Assembly: GCA_045628945.1 (NCBI GenBank)
Contig: JAZQQG010000016.1
Coordinates: 1-64,000 of the forward strand
From: RGIG4034 sp045628945
Lineage (GTDB): Bacteria > Bacillota > Clostridia > Lachnospirales > Lachnospiraceae
Direction of reading: 5' to 3'
Length of the DNA: 64,000 bases
The notes under the pieces are model-generated. The model ran no database searches, was not told the DNA's origin, and saw only the letters and a list, made by a program, of their open reading frames with translations. Of this stretch, positions 51,275 through 59,138 are shown one piece after another (the stretch's first letter is position 1; the number at the start of each line of letters is the position of its first letter). Made by a program: the position numbers and the translations under genes.

Positions 51275-52044
51275 TTTGATTCCTCTACAAAATGTCCGAT
51301 AAACGATCTTCTGTGAATCTCGCAAGGACCAATGGCCTTGAGCGCTTCGATATGGGAAGCACTTCCGTACCCTTTATTGGAGGCAAAATCGTAACCTGGA
51401 TACTTTTGGTCCATCTCTTCCATCAGACGATCTCTTGTGACCTTTGCCACAATACTGGCCGCCGCAATGGAAGCCGACTTGGCATCTCCTTTGATAATGG
51501 GCACCTGCTTCATGCTAACCCCCGGAATCGTCACTGCATCGTTTAATAATATATCGGGCTCCACGCCCAGATTCTTAATTGCCTGGCGCATTGCTTCATA
51601 CGTGGCATTCAGAATATTGATCTCATCGATTCGTTTCTCGGAAGCGTAGCCGATTCCTACCGCTACCGCCCGCTCCATAATCACGTCATAGAGTTCGTCT
51701 CGCTTGGCGGCGGAGAGCTGCTTTGAGTCATTCAGTTCCAGAATCTGTACGTCCTTCGGCAGGATTACGGCTCCTGCCACCACAGGACCTGCAAGGGGTC
51801 CTCTTCCAACCTCATCAATTCCGCAGATGTAAGAAAATGTACTGTACTTCTTTTCAAAGGAGTACATCACCTCCGTACGTACCACTTCCTTCTCATAATT
51901 GGCAATCTGCTTCTGTGCCTTTCGTACAATTGCCTGCACCGCGTTTCGGGAGTCCCCCTCCCATTGCAAAATAAAGGAAGGCAGCTCCTCAACAGACGCT
52001 GCCTTATATTGCTCATTTACTTGAGATACTGATACCTTATCCAT
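51271..52044 (-). CDS. rnhB: Ribonuclease HII
   Basis: 257 residues. The catalytic core is clear: CGIDEVGRGPLAGPVVAGAVIL with D-E acidic pair, LNDSKQLS, and the later DILLNDAVTIPG and KGDAKSASIAAASIVAKVTRD motifs with the other catalytic aspartates. It has an N-terminal extension of about 70 residues, as in other Clostridia. It removes ribonucleotides from DNA. It follows lepB by 11 bp and overlaps the YlqG-like gene by 4 bp. Confidence 0.98.
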   Translation of the reverse strand: MDKVSVSQVNEQYKAASVEELPSFILQWEGDSRNAVQAIVRKAQKQIANYEKEVVRTEVMYSFEKKYSTFSYICGIDEVGRGPLAGPVVAGAVILPKDVQILELNDSKQLSAAKRDELYDVIMERAVAVGIGYASEKRIDEINILNATYEAMRQAIKNLGVEPDILLNDAVTIPGVSMKQVPIIKGDAKSASIAAASIVAKVTRDRLMEEMDQKYPGYDFASNKGYGSASHIEALKAIGPCEIHRRSFIGHFVEESK

Positions 52045-52055
52045 GATGCCCTCTT

Positions 52056-52622
52056 CTATCGATGTGAAATCTTACCAAACCTGTCAAACGGGAAAATACG
52101 AATCCAGGCCTTTCCCAAAATGGAGGACCGCTTCACATTGCCGACCGTGGCAGATCGACTGTCTGTGGAATTATTCCGATTATCCCCCAGAACGAAGTAT
52201 TCGTCTTTTCCCAGGGTAATCTCCTCATGAGCAATTCCCGGATTTCGAATGACTTCGTAGCCAAAGCTCTCCGAAAGCACTTCGCCGTTAATATAGATTG
52301 CACCGTTTTCATCGATGCGAATCCGTTCACCGGGCATGCCGATGATACGTTTCACATAGTACACACCCTTCGACTCCAGTGCGGGGTGAAAAACAATAAT
52401 ATCGAAACGCTTCGGATTTCCGAACCGATAGGACACCTTCTCCACCAAAAGATTATCCTTGTCCGATAAGGTCGGGTACATACTGGTCCCCTGCACGTTC
52501 GTACGCTGCGCCACAAATTTAATCAAAAAAAGTGACACTAACAGGACAATCAGAATATAGAGTCCGAGGCTTAACAGCTCCTTTACGGTCTTATTCACTT
52601 TTGGATTCGAAGAGATCTCCAT
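52056..52622 (-). CDS. lepB: Signal peptidase I
   Basis: 188 residues, one N-terminal membrane helix (about 18-38). Catalytic Ser in GTSMYPTL (about 57), catalytic Lys in YVKRIIGMPGE, and the conserved GDNRNNSTDSR near the end. Type I signal peptidase with the small one-helix layout of Firmicutes. Lies between rbgA (36 bp upstream) and rnhB. A paralogue lies on the other side of rbgA. Confidence 0.96.
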   Translation of the reverse strand: MEISSNPKVNKTVKELLSLGLYILIVLLVSLFLIKFVAQRTNVQGTSMYPTLSDKDNLLVEKVSYRFGNPKRFDIIVFHPALESKGVYYVKRIIGMPGERIRIDENGAIYINGEVLSESFGYEVIRNPGIAHEEITLGKDEYFVLGDNRNNSTDSRSATVGNVKRSSILGKAWIRIFPFDRFGKISHR

Positions 52623-52658
52623 CTTGCACTCCTTGATGCTGCTTCTATGAATAATATT

Positions 52659-53540
52659 TTATTGCTTTTCCTTAGGAACTTCAAGAGTTATCTTCCCAAG
52701 ACGACCCGATCGAAAATCGTCCAACAGAACCGTTGCACCCTTCCCGTAATCGAGCTCGTCTCCCTTCTTGATGCATCCTCTTTTACGACAGATGGCTTCA
52801 TAGAGGTCGATCGGTTTTTCGTATTCAGAAGCAACCAATTCGTAACGGTCCCGGAAGGAATCCGGATAGGCCTCCATCATGAACTGAATCGTCTCATAAG
52901 TCAGATCTTCTAGGGACAGAATCTCGTCATTGATGGAACCGATCATCGCAAGATTACGTCCCACAATTCGGTCCTCAAATTTCGGCCAAAGAATACCGGG
53001 CGTATCCAATAACTCCAGTTCGTTATTGGCCTTAATCCACTGCTTGCCCTTCGTAACACCGGGCTTATTACCGGTCTTGGCAACCGCACGTTTCGCATAG
53101 GAATTGATAAAGGTCGACTTGCCGACATTGGGAATTCCCACAATCATGGCACGAATCGGTCGATTCAGGATGCCCTTTTTCTTATTGCGTTCAATCTTCT
53201 CCTTGCAGACCTCACGAACCTTGGCAGAAATGCTCTTCATACCGTCTCCGGCCTTGGAATTCACCCGAAGCACCGTAAAGCCCTTCTCTCGGTAGTATTC
53301 CTCCCAAAGAGCCGTCTTACGCTCATCCGCCAGGTCCACCTTATTGAGAATAATCATACGATACTTGTTTTTGGCCAGTGCATCGATATCCGGATTCTTC
53401 GAAGACAAAGGAACACGGGCATCCACAATCTCGATCACAAGATCGATAAGCGGAAGGTTCTCCTGCATCATTCTCTTTGCCTTGGTCATATGACCGGGAT
53501 ACCAGTGGATATCCGATTTTGGTATGTTTTTCTCTTCCAT
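52659..53540 (-). CDS. rbgA: Ribosome biogenesis GTPase A
   Basis: 293 residues. Circularly permuted GTPase: G4 motif (ILNKVDLAD) comes first, then G1 GIPNVGKSTFIN, then DTPG. N-terminal IHWYPGHMTKAKR and the C-terminal RNA-binding part are typical of YlqF/RbgA. It helps late assembly of the 50S subunit. Order rplS-(lepB)-rbgA-(lepB)-rnhB is shared with B. subtilis. Confidence 0.97.
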   Translation of the reverse strand: MEEKNIPKSDIHWYPGHMTKAKRMMQENLPLIDLVIEIVDARVPLSSKNPDIDALAKNKYRMIILNKVDLADERKTALWEEYYREKGFTVLRVNSKAGDGMKSISAKVREVCKEKIERNKKKGILNRPIRAMIVGIPNVGKSTFINSYAKRAVAKTGNKPGVTKGKQWIKANNELELLDTPGILWPKFEDRIVGRNLAMIGSINDEILSLEDLTYETIQFMMEAYPDSFRDRYELVASEYEKPIDLYEAICRKRGCIKKGDELDYGKGATVLLDDFRSGRLGKITLEVPKEKQ

Positions 53541-53563
53541 CGCAAATCCTCCGTTTTCGCTAC

Positions 53564-54154
53564 TTACTTAACAAACTGCATCTTATCTTTTCCATAGGTC
53601 AGCTTAAACCAGGCTTTCCCGTAGATCTCTGCCTTCGTCACGACACCAATATTGGCAGAACGACTGTCCTCCGAGTTGTTTCGATTATCGCCCAGCACGA
53701 AAAACTCACCTTTCCCAAGCGTAATCGGATTCTCCGCAATTCCTGCATCCTCCATCCGATCAATGTAATCATGGGCATCCGCATAGAGTTCTCCGTCAAT
53801 GAAAATCTCTCCGTTAATAATCTGCACCGTCTCTCCCGGAAGCCCAATGACACGCTTCACATAGTAATGCGTGTTCTGTTTGGATTTCGGCACAAAGACG
53901 ATAACCTCCCCTCGTTTCGGATTGCGGAAGGTGTAAGTAATGCGATTGATGAGTACCTCCTGCCCATTCTGAAGCGTCGGCATCATACTGTCACCGATCA
54001 CCGTCGTCCGTGCTCCGACACAGTACACAATGGAAAAAGCCACGAAGACCGCAATCGCAATTCCTGCAAGCCACAAGGCCAGTGCCTTCACAAGCTTCGG
54101 GCTGAAACGTTTCTTTTTTTCTATGAAGTTGAGTCCCGGCTTCCTTCTTGCCAT
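53564..54154 (-). CDS. lepB: Signal peptidase I, second copy
   Basis: 196 residues, one N-terminal membrane helix (about 24-45) preceded by a basic stretch. Catalytic Ser in GDSMMPTL, Lys in YYVKRVIGLPGE, and GDNRNNSEDSRSANIG. Paralogue of the protease at 52056-52622 (about half of positions alike by eye). Same strand, 23 bp upstream of rbgA and downstream of the rplS terminator. Two signal peptidases may divide secreted substrates. Confidence 0.96.
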   Translation of the reverse strand: MARRKPGLNFIEKKKRFSPKLVKALALWLAGIAIAVFVAFSIVYCVGARTTVIGDSMMPTLQNGQEVLINRITYTFRNPKRGEVIVFVPKSKQNTHYYVKRVIGLPGETVQIINGEIFIDGELYADAHDYIDRMEDAGIAENPITLGKGEFFVLGDNRNNSEDSRSANIGVVTKAEIYGKAWFKLTYGKDKMQFVK

Positions 54155-54173
54155 GCTGCCTCCGCTGTGTCCG

Positions 54174-54212
54174 AAAAAAGAAAAGGGACAAGTACGTATG
54201 TATTTGTCCCTT
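54174..54212 (-). terminator. Terminator of rplS
   Basis: On the minus strand AAGGGACAA, loop of about 12, TTGTCCCTT then TTCTTTTTT. 9-bp stem, 24 bp past the rplS stop. The lepB start lies just after. Confidence 0.9.
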
Positions 54213-54235
54213 CCAAATGCTATGCGTTAAATGAA

Positions 54236-54583
54236 TTATTTAACAAGTTCCTTAACCTTAGCCTTCTTACCAACTCTGTTTCTTAAGTAGTTCAGCTTGT
54301 TACGACGAACCTTACCCTGTCTAACAACCTCAACCTTCTCTACATTGGGAGAATATAAAGGCCAAGTCTTCTCAACGCCGATACCATTGGATGCCTTACG
54401 TACGGTAAAGGTAGTTCTGTTACCACCGTTCTGGATCTTCAGTACGGTACCCTCGAAGATCTGGATACGCTCACGGTTACCCTCTTTGATCTTACCGTAA
54501 ACCTTAACGGTATCACCTACGGAGAAATTAAGAGCACCTTCCTTAATTGCTTCTGCTTCGATTTCCTTAATAATGTCGTTCAT
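54236..54583 (-). CDS. rplS: 50S ribosomal protein L19
   Basis: 115 residues: FSVGDTVKVYGKIKEGNRERIQ, FEGTVLKIQNGG, FTVRKASNGIGVEKTWPLYSP and VEVVRQGKVRRNKLNYLR, the complete L19 pattern. L19 is at the 30S-50S interface. Has its own promoter (54660-54688) with a leader of about 70 bases, a length in which autoregulation occurs in Firmicutes. Confidence 0.99.
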   Translation of the reverse strand: MNDIIKEIEAEAIKEGALNFSVGDTVKVYGKIKEGNRERIQIFEGTVLKIQNGGNRTTFTVRKASNGIGVEKTWPLYSPNVEKVEVVRQGKVRRNKLNYLRNRVGKKAKVKELVK

Positions 54584-54659
54584 TTCTATACTCCTTTTAA
54601 GTCGGATGTTCTTAATACATTCTTGTAACAGAGGACCATCTCATATTCGCAACGTTCAC

Positions 54660-54688
54660 ATAATATCACAACTCCTACGGGAACGCAA
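54660..54688 (-). promoter_or_regulatory. Promoter of rplS
   Basis: On the minus strand TTGCGT (54683-54688), 17-bp spacer, TATTAT (54660-54665). Starts eight bases after the lipoprotein gene stop. Confidence 0.6.
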
Positions 54689-54695
54689 GTGATTT

Positions 54696-55532
54696 TTAAT
54701 AAACAAGCGGTAAAAGTGTAACCGAATCCTTGTCATCACGAATGTAGAGCTTCACGGAATGAATCTCGCTCGTTGCTACCGACTCCGAAACCTCGATGGC
54801 GATAATCAGGTCCTTCGTCTCACCCGCCGCAAAAGTGCCGTGAAATTTCGTCAAATCCTGCTCCATGAAAATCGGCAGCGACTGATTCTGTTTGCCATCG
54901 TTGATGAAAATTCGGAAACGACAACTCCTGCCTCGAATGTCTAACTCCTTCTCCACCTCATTCTGATTCGTTACATCAAAGTGGAAAATCATCAGCTTCG
55001 TTCCGGGAGACGCATCAATGGCAAGATATACGCTATCGTCATCCCCTTCGGGATAGGAATCACAAAACGCATATCCCGTATACTGAACGGAGAAATTCTC
55101 CATGTTAAAATACTTCGTAAGTGCAATAGCAGGAATGCCTCCGGACGATCCGCCCTCCGACGGAATATAATACTCATCGTACTCCGAGCCCTCTGCCTCA
55201 AACGGATCCTTCTCTCCGGCCGAATCCGGATTCTCCGGCTCTGTCATTCCGGGATTCGTCTCGGGCGTTCCCTCATCCGGGAAAAGGTTCTCGTCCTCAA
55301 TCGGGACTTCGGGTACATACGCCTCCAGTTCTGCTTCCAGGTCAATCTTCGCAATCTCTTCACGGCTTACGAAACGCTCTTCATATGAAACGTCATGCTT
55401 CAAAAGAAGATCCGCCGCATAGTTCACCACCAGATTGTAGTCCTCGTCCGACATCTCGGGAAGCGAGCTTCCACAACCTGCTAAGGTTAACAACATACAG
55501 AATGCAATTGTCGTAAAAATAGTCTTTTTCAT
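54696..55532 (-). CDS. Surface lipoprotein, unknown family
   Basis: 278 residues from ATG 55532; the ribosome site is weak and a TTG seven codons upstream is the alternative. Lipobox LAGC (Cys about 19). The middle (about 65-125) is acidic, rich in Glu, Pro and Asp. The C-terminal half is a beta-rich domain that fits an Ig-like/DUF5067-type lipoprotein fold (TKLMIFHFDVTNQ, IAIEVSESVAT). No known function. It lies 23 bp downstream of the histidine kinase gene, so it is likely part of that regulatory operon. Confidence 0.75.
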   Translation of the reverse strand: MKKTIFTTIAFCMLLTLAGCGSSLPEMSDEDYNLVVNYAADLLLKHDVSYEERFVSREEIAKIDLEAELEAYVPEVPIEDENLFPDEGTPETNPGMTEPENPDSAGEKDPFEAEGSEYDEYYIPSEGGSSGGIPAIALTKYFNMENFSVQYTGYAFCDSYPEGDDDSVYLAIDASPGTKLMIFHFDVTNQNEVEKELDIRGRSCRFRIFINDGKQNQSLPIFMEQDLTKFHGTFAAGETKDLIIAIEVSESVATSEIHSVKLYIRDDKDSVTLLPLVY

Positions 55533-55555
55533 ACCGTTTAGTATACCACGCAATC

Positions 55556-57073
55556 CTATTTCGAATCAAGGTCTACGTAAAAAGCGACCCCATTTTCATA
55601 ATTGGTAACACCATAATCCAACTGCAAGGATTCGGCGATTGCCTTCACAATGGATAAGCCCACTCCGCTCCCGCCGTATTCACGACTTCGGGAAGAATCT
55701 GCCTTATAGAACTTCTCCCAGAGATTCGGGATAATCGCCTCGGGAATCGGTTCTCCGCTATTAAACACGCTGACACGAACCTTTCCTTCCCCAAGCGCCG
55801 TAACCTTCACTTCAATCGTCTTCTCACCCGATACGTAATGGAAGGCGTTGGAGATATAGTTTTTTAACACCTGTTCGATACGGAACTCATCGCTCCAAAC
55901 ATAAATCGGTTGCGAATCATCGAAACGGACGATAATCTCCTCATCATGGGTAAGGAACTCCCCGCGGCTTAAGAGATTGCGAATCATTGTAACAATATCA
56001 AAGCGCTCGATATCCGGCTGTTCTGCACCGGCTTCCAAACGACTCAGCTCCAGCAGGTTCATCACGAGTTCGTGCATCTTATTCGCTTCATCCCGGATGA
56101 CATCCACATAGTACTGCCTGCTCTCCGGGCTGTCGGCGATTCCCTCTTCCAGCGCCTCTGCATAGCCTTGAATCAATGCAATCGGGGTCTTCAGTTCATG
56201 AGATACACTGCTTACAAACTCACGTCGCTTATCCTCTGCAAGCTCGCGAGAGGCAATATCCTTCTGTAGTTCAAGATTTGCATTCTTAAGATCCGAGATG
56301 GTCTTCTGCAGATTCTCAGACATAAGATTCATATTCTCACCAAGAACACCGATTTCGTCCTTGTTAGACCCTTCGTAACGGGCCGAGAAATCCAACGCCC
56401 CCATCTGCATCGACAAGTCACTTAACTGAAGGACCGGCTTCGATACACGTCTTGCCAACAAAAAGCCCGCAATCAGTGCGATCCCCAAGGCCCCGAGTCC
56501 GGCAAATCCCAGAAAGGTATTCATAACCTTCACGCTCTCCGACACACTTTCCAAAGCCGTGCGCATTAGGAACATATTGCCATCCGGCAGAACGCCCCAC
56601 ATCTCAAGGAATGCTGCCGAATGATTCGGTTCCTCGACCTTTTGCAAGACATAACCGTCTTTCTCTTCCAACACCGATACGACTGAGTTTCTCGGACCTC
56701 CAAAGGCATAATCCATTAGGATTCGATACTCCCGTTCTCCGGAGAGGGCGCCCAATGCAATGTCCTGCTTATAATTCATGATAATCATCGAGACATTATA
56801 TTTCTCGGACAAGGCCCGTGACTCTCTTCGGAATTCCTCGTCAAATTCCTGTTCCTCGGAGGCCTTGAGAATCAGGGAATACATACGCTTGAGATTCATC
56901 TCCTTGCGGTGATGATAGTAATTTTCCAGCAAAAAAGTATTGAGAAACACCACGATTCCCAGTGCAATCGCCGTTACGATCAGAACGACAAGTGCAATCT
57001 TCGTACGAATCGAATGAAGGCCGAACCGTTTTCGACTCTGATTCAGTTGTCCATAAGACACCCTTTGTTCCAC
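55556..57073 (-). CDS. Sensor histidine kinase (HAMP-HisKA)
   Basis: 505 residues. Two membrane helices (about 25-47 and 195-215) flank an outer domain of about 150 residues. HAMP (about 216-265) is followed by HisKA with VSHELKTPIALIQGY (His about 291), and the ATPase has VLKNYISNAFHYV and GGSGVGLSIVKAIAESL. It resembles envelope-sensing kinases of Clostridia. It pairs with the regulator gene 2 bp upstream. Confidence 0.94.
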   Translation of the reverse strand: MEQRVSYGQLNQSRKRFGLHSIRTKIALVVLIVTAIALGIVVFLNTFLLENYYHHRKEMNLKRMYSLILKASEEQEFDEEFRRESRALSEKYNVSMIIMNYKQDIALGALSGEREYRILMDYAFGGPRNSVVSVLEEKDGYVLQKVEEPNHSAAFLEMWGVLPDGNMFLMRTALESVSESVKVMNTFLGFAGLGALGIALIAGFLLARRVSKPVLQLSDLSMQMGALDFSARYEGSNKDEIGVLGENMNLMSENLQKTISDLKNANLELQKDIASRELAEDKRREFVSSVSHELKTPIALIQGYAEALEEGIADSPESRQYYVDVIRDEANKMHELVMNLLELSRLEAGAEQPDIERFDIVTMIRNLLSRGEFLTHDEEIIVRFDDSQPIYVWSDEFRIEQVLKNYISNAFHYVSGEKTIEVKVTALGEGKVRVSVFNSGEPIPEAIIPNLWEKFYKADSSRSREYGGSGVGLSIVKAIAESLQLDYGVTNYENGVAFYVDLDSK

Positions 57074-57075
57074 TT

Positions 57076-57753
57076 CTACTCCTCGAACTTATAACCCAGT
57101 CCCCACACGGTCTTAATGCAGTCCCCTTTTGCCCCCATCTTGCTGCGTAGTTTTTTCACATGCGTATCAATCGTACGGGCATCTCCGTAGTAATCATAGT
57201 TCCATACATGGTTCAAAATCATTTCACGGGAAAGTGCGATTCCACGATTCTCCAAGAAGTAGACCAACAGTTCATATTCCTTAAAACTTAAGTCTAATCT
57301 CACACCGTCCACATAGGCTTCTCTGGCAGGATAATCGATGCGGATTCCTGACAGATTCAGTTCCTTTCGCTCCGGTTCCTCCGGATTACTTCTGCGAAGC
57401 AGTGCCTCCACACGAGCCACCAAAACCTTCGGGCTGAAGGGCTTCGTTACATATTCATCCACTCCGAGTCGGAAGGATTCCAATGCATCCTGCTCCTCAC
57501 TCTTTGCAGTCAGCATGATAATCGGCACATTCGAAGTCTCCCGAATCGCACGCAGTGTATGCAATCCGTCCATCACCGGCATCATTACATCCAACAGAAT
57601 CAATGCGATCTCCGGGTGTTCCGCAAAAATCTGCAACGCCATCGCACCGTTCTCCGCCTCCAGTACTTCGTAATCCTTTTTGGTTAAAAAATCCCGAATC
57701 AGGACGCGCATTCTGGATTCATCATCTACGACGAGAATCTTAGTCTTCTCCAT
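57076..57753 (-). CDS. OmpR-family response regulator
   Basis: 225 residues. Receiver with VVDDESRMR, phospho-acceptor in ILLDVMMPVMDG, and YVTKPFSPK; DNA-binding winged helix with LSFKEYELLVYFLENRG and HVKKLRSKMG, VWGLGYKFE. Start at 57753 overlaps the stop of the upstream membrane protein gene by 14 bp. Second OmpR-type system of the window. Confidence 0.95.
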   Translation of the reverse strand: MEKTKILVVDDESRMRVLIRDFLTKKDYEVLEAENGAMALQIFAEHPEIALILLDVMMPVMDGLHTLRAIRETSNVPIIMLTAKSEEQDALESFRLGVDEYVTKPFSPKVLVARVEALLRRSNPEEPERKELNLSGIRIDYPAREAYVDGVRLDLSFKEYELLVYFLENRGIALSREMILNHVWNYDYYGDARTIDTHVKKLRSKMGAKGDCIKTVWGLGYKFEE

Positions 57754-58390
57754 ATTTAAGCTCCAATTCCTTCTCGCGAATTACCGCTTCGCGATCTTTC
57801 AGTTCCTGTTCCCAGGATGAGTATTGGTTCTGCAGGTTATGCTTATAGTTCAGAACATTCGGATTATTGCTGCTCATCGCAATCGCAAACATGATGAAAA
57901 TCATTATCACCAGCACCAGATTCATCACAATACTGAATGCCAGATTGCGACGCGTCTTCTGATAGGCCACGCGCTCACTCTTGCGATTCTCTTCCTTCCG
58001 CTCCTTCGCACGCTTCTCCACCATCCGGTCTTCCTCAGACTGCTTGTCCTCAACGGCCACGCCATGAATGCGCGCCACGGGAATCGGCATAAGCTCTGCT
58101 TCCTCGACGTCACATTCCAGCAAGTACTCCCGAAGCTCCGTTAAGAAGTTCAGACCGATTGGTGTCACAAACGCCTTCTGATCAATTGCTTTTCGATAGA
58201 GCATAATCACGGCCTTCAGGTCATTCAGATTCACTTTTTCCTTCAGAATCAGTATCTTCTGCCGCTCACCGCGTGCCAGAACCGCATCCTCCTTCGTACT
58301 GAAAAGGTATCCGCACACGGTACGCTCCTCTGCGGGGTCTATCGGCGTGGTGTCCACGGTATATACTTCCTTCTTCTCCTGTTCTGCCAT
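57740..58390 (-). CDS. Membrane-anchored helical protein, unknown family
   Basis: 216 residues from ATG 58390, behind GGAG at seven bases. The N-terminal about 130 residues are soluble, mixed alpha/beta (RTVCGYLFSTKEDAVLAR, NLNDLKAVIMLYRKAIDQK). A charged coil (about 130-155, KRAKERKEENRKSER) leads to one membrane helix (about 162-185, FSIVMNLVLVIMIFIMFAIAM), then a C-terminal coil. No family recognised. It leads the operon with the response regulator and histidine kinase, so it may be an accessory of that system. Confidence 0.7.
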   Translation of the reverse strand: MAEQEKKEVYTVDTTPIDPAEERTVCGYLFSTKEDAVLARGERQKILILKEKVNLNDLKAVIMLYRKAIDQKAFVTPIGLNFLTELREYLLECDVEEAELMPIPVARIHGVAVEDKQSEEDRMVEKRAKERKEENRKSERVAYQKTRRNLAFSIVMNLVLVIMIFIMFAIAMSSNNPNVLNYKHNLQNQYSSWEQELKDREAVIREKELELKYGED

Positions 58391-58477
58391 AACACATCTC
58401 CTACTCAATGTGATTATATCGTATCTGCGGAATGCAATGTATGAAAAAAGAGTGAACTCTTCTTACGTCCAACACAC

Positions 58478-58486
58478 ATTATACCA
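58478..58486 (-). promoter_or_regulatory. Extended -10 promoter of the regulator operon
   Basis: On the minus strand TGGTATAAT (TG, one base, TATAAT at 58478-58483); no good -35. Leader of about 80 bases to the start at 58390. Confidence 0.4.
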
Positions 58487-58497
58487 CACATTTTTGC

Positions 58498-58542
58498 AAA
58501 AAAAGAATTCTGCTTGCAAGGGAAACTCGCAGACAGAATTCT
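58498..58542 (-). terminator. Terminator of the Hpt gene
   Basis: On the minus strand AGAATTCTG, a loop of about 21 bases with inner pairing, CAGAATTCT and a run of seven T. On the plus strand a T6 run also follows, but no plus gene is served. Confidence 0.75.
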
Positions 58543-58601
58543 GATTTTTTCATTCACCGGTGCTTCATCAAACAGCACATTTCGCTCCCCGCACAGTATG
58601 T

Positions 58602-58952
58602 TTATTCCAGGAACGAGATGTAGATTCGATAGTTCTCGATGACACCCTCATATAAGCTCATGAGATTCGAATAGTCCTTCGCACGAAGGGGCTCTACAAT
58701 ATTCACAATCGCATGCAATAACGGTGTAAGGCCCAAATTACCCGCTACCCCCTTCAGGGTATGCGCAGCCTTGAAGGCAGCTTCATAATCCTGCACTTCC
58801 AGTGCCTTGCGAAGATTCTCATAGTTCGCGTCTTTTGCAAAAATTTCAAGACAGCTTACATACAAATCGGAATCATCCACGAAACGCTCCAACGCTCCGT
58901 CGACATCACAATTCCAATGCTTTAACGAATCCAATACTCTCTCTTTATCCAT
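58602..58952 (-). CDS. Hpt (histidine phosphotransfer) domain protein
   Basis: 116 residues from the ATG at 58952, behind GGAGGGGG. Four-helix bundle with AAHTLKGVAGNLGL, the phospho-accepting His about residue 55. Hpt proteins relay phosphate between hybrid kinases and regulators. No hybrid kinase is next to it. It lies on its own, between the aminotransferase terminator and the membrane-protein operon. Confidence 0.92.
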   Translation of the reverse strand: MDKERVLDSLKHWNCDVDGALERFVDDSDLYVSCLEIFAKDANYENLRKALEVQDYEAAFKAAHTLKGVAGNLGLTPLLHAIVNIVEPLRAKDYSNLMSLYEGVIENYRIYISFLE

Positions 58953-59062
58953 ATCCCCCTCCAATCGATGTGCCAGGCACATCCAGGAAACGACTGTCCG
59001 TTATGTAATCCGATTGTATGAGATTGTCCCATTGGATGTCAAGCAAGTTAGCCGAAAGAGAC

Positions 59063-59094
59063 AAAAGTTGGGCGATTCATACGAATCGCCCAAC
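59063..59094 (-). terminator. Terminator of the aminotransferase-aldolase-kinase operon
   Basis: On the minus strand GTTGGGCGATTC, 4-base loop, GAATCGCCCAAC then TTTTG. Perfect 12-bp stem, 45 bp past the aminotransferase stop. Confidence 0.85.
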
Positions 59095-59138
59095 AAATTA
59101 ACAACCAAGATACGGGATGAACCGGATCGGTCCGATTC

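Noticed and set aside
53477..54286. 269-codon plus-strand frame opposite rbgA/lepB
   Set aside because: Spans three real minus-strand genes and a terminator; no family motif.
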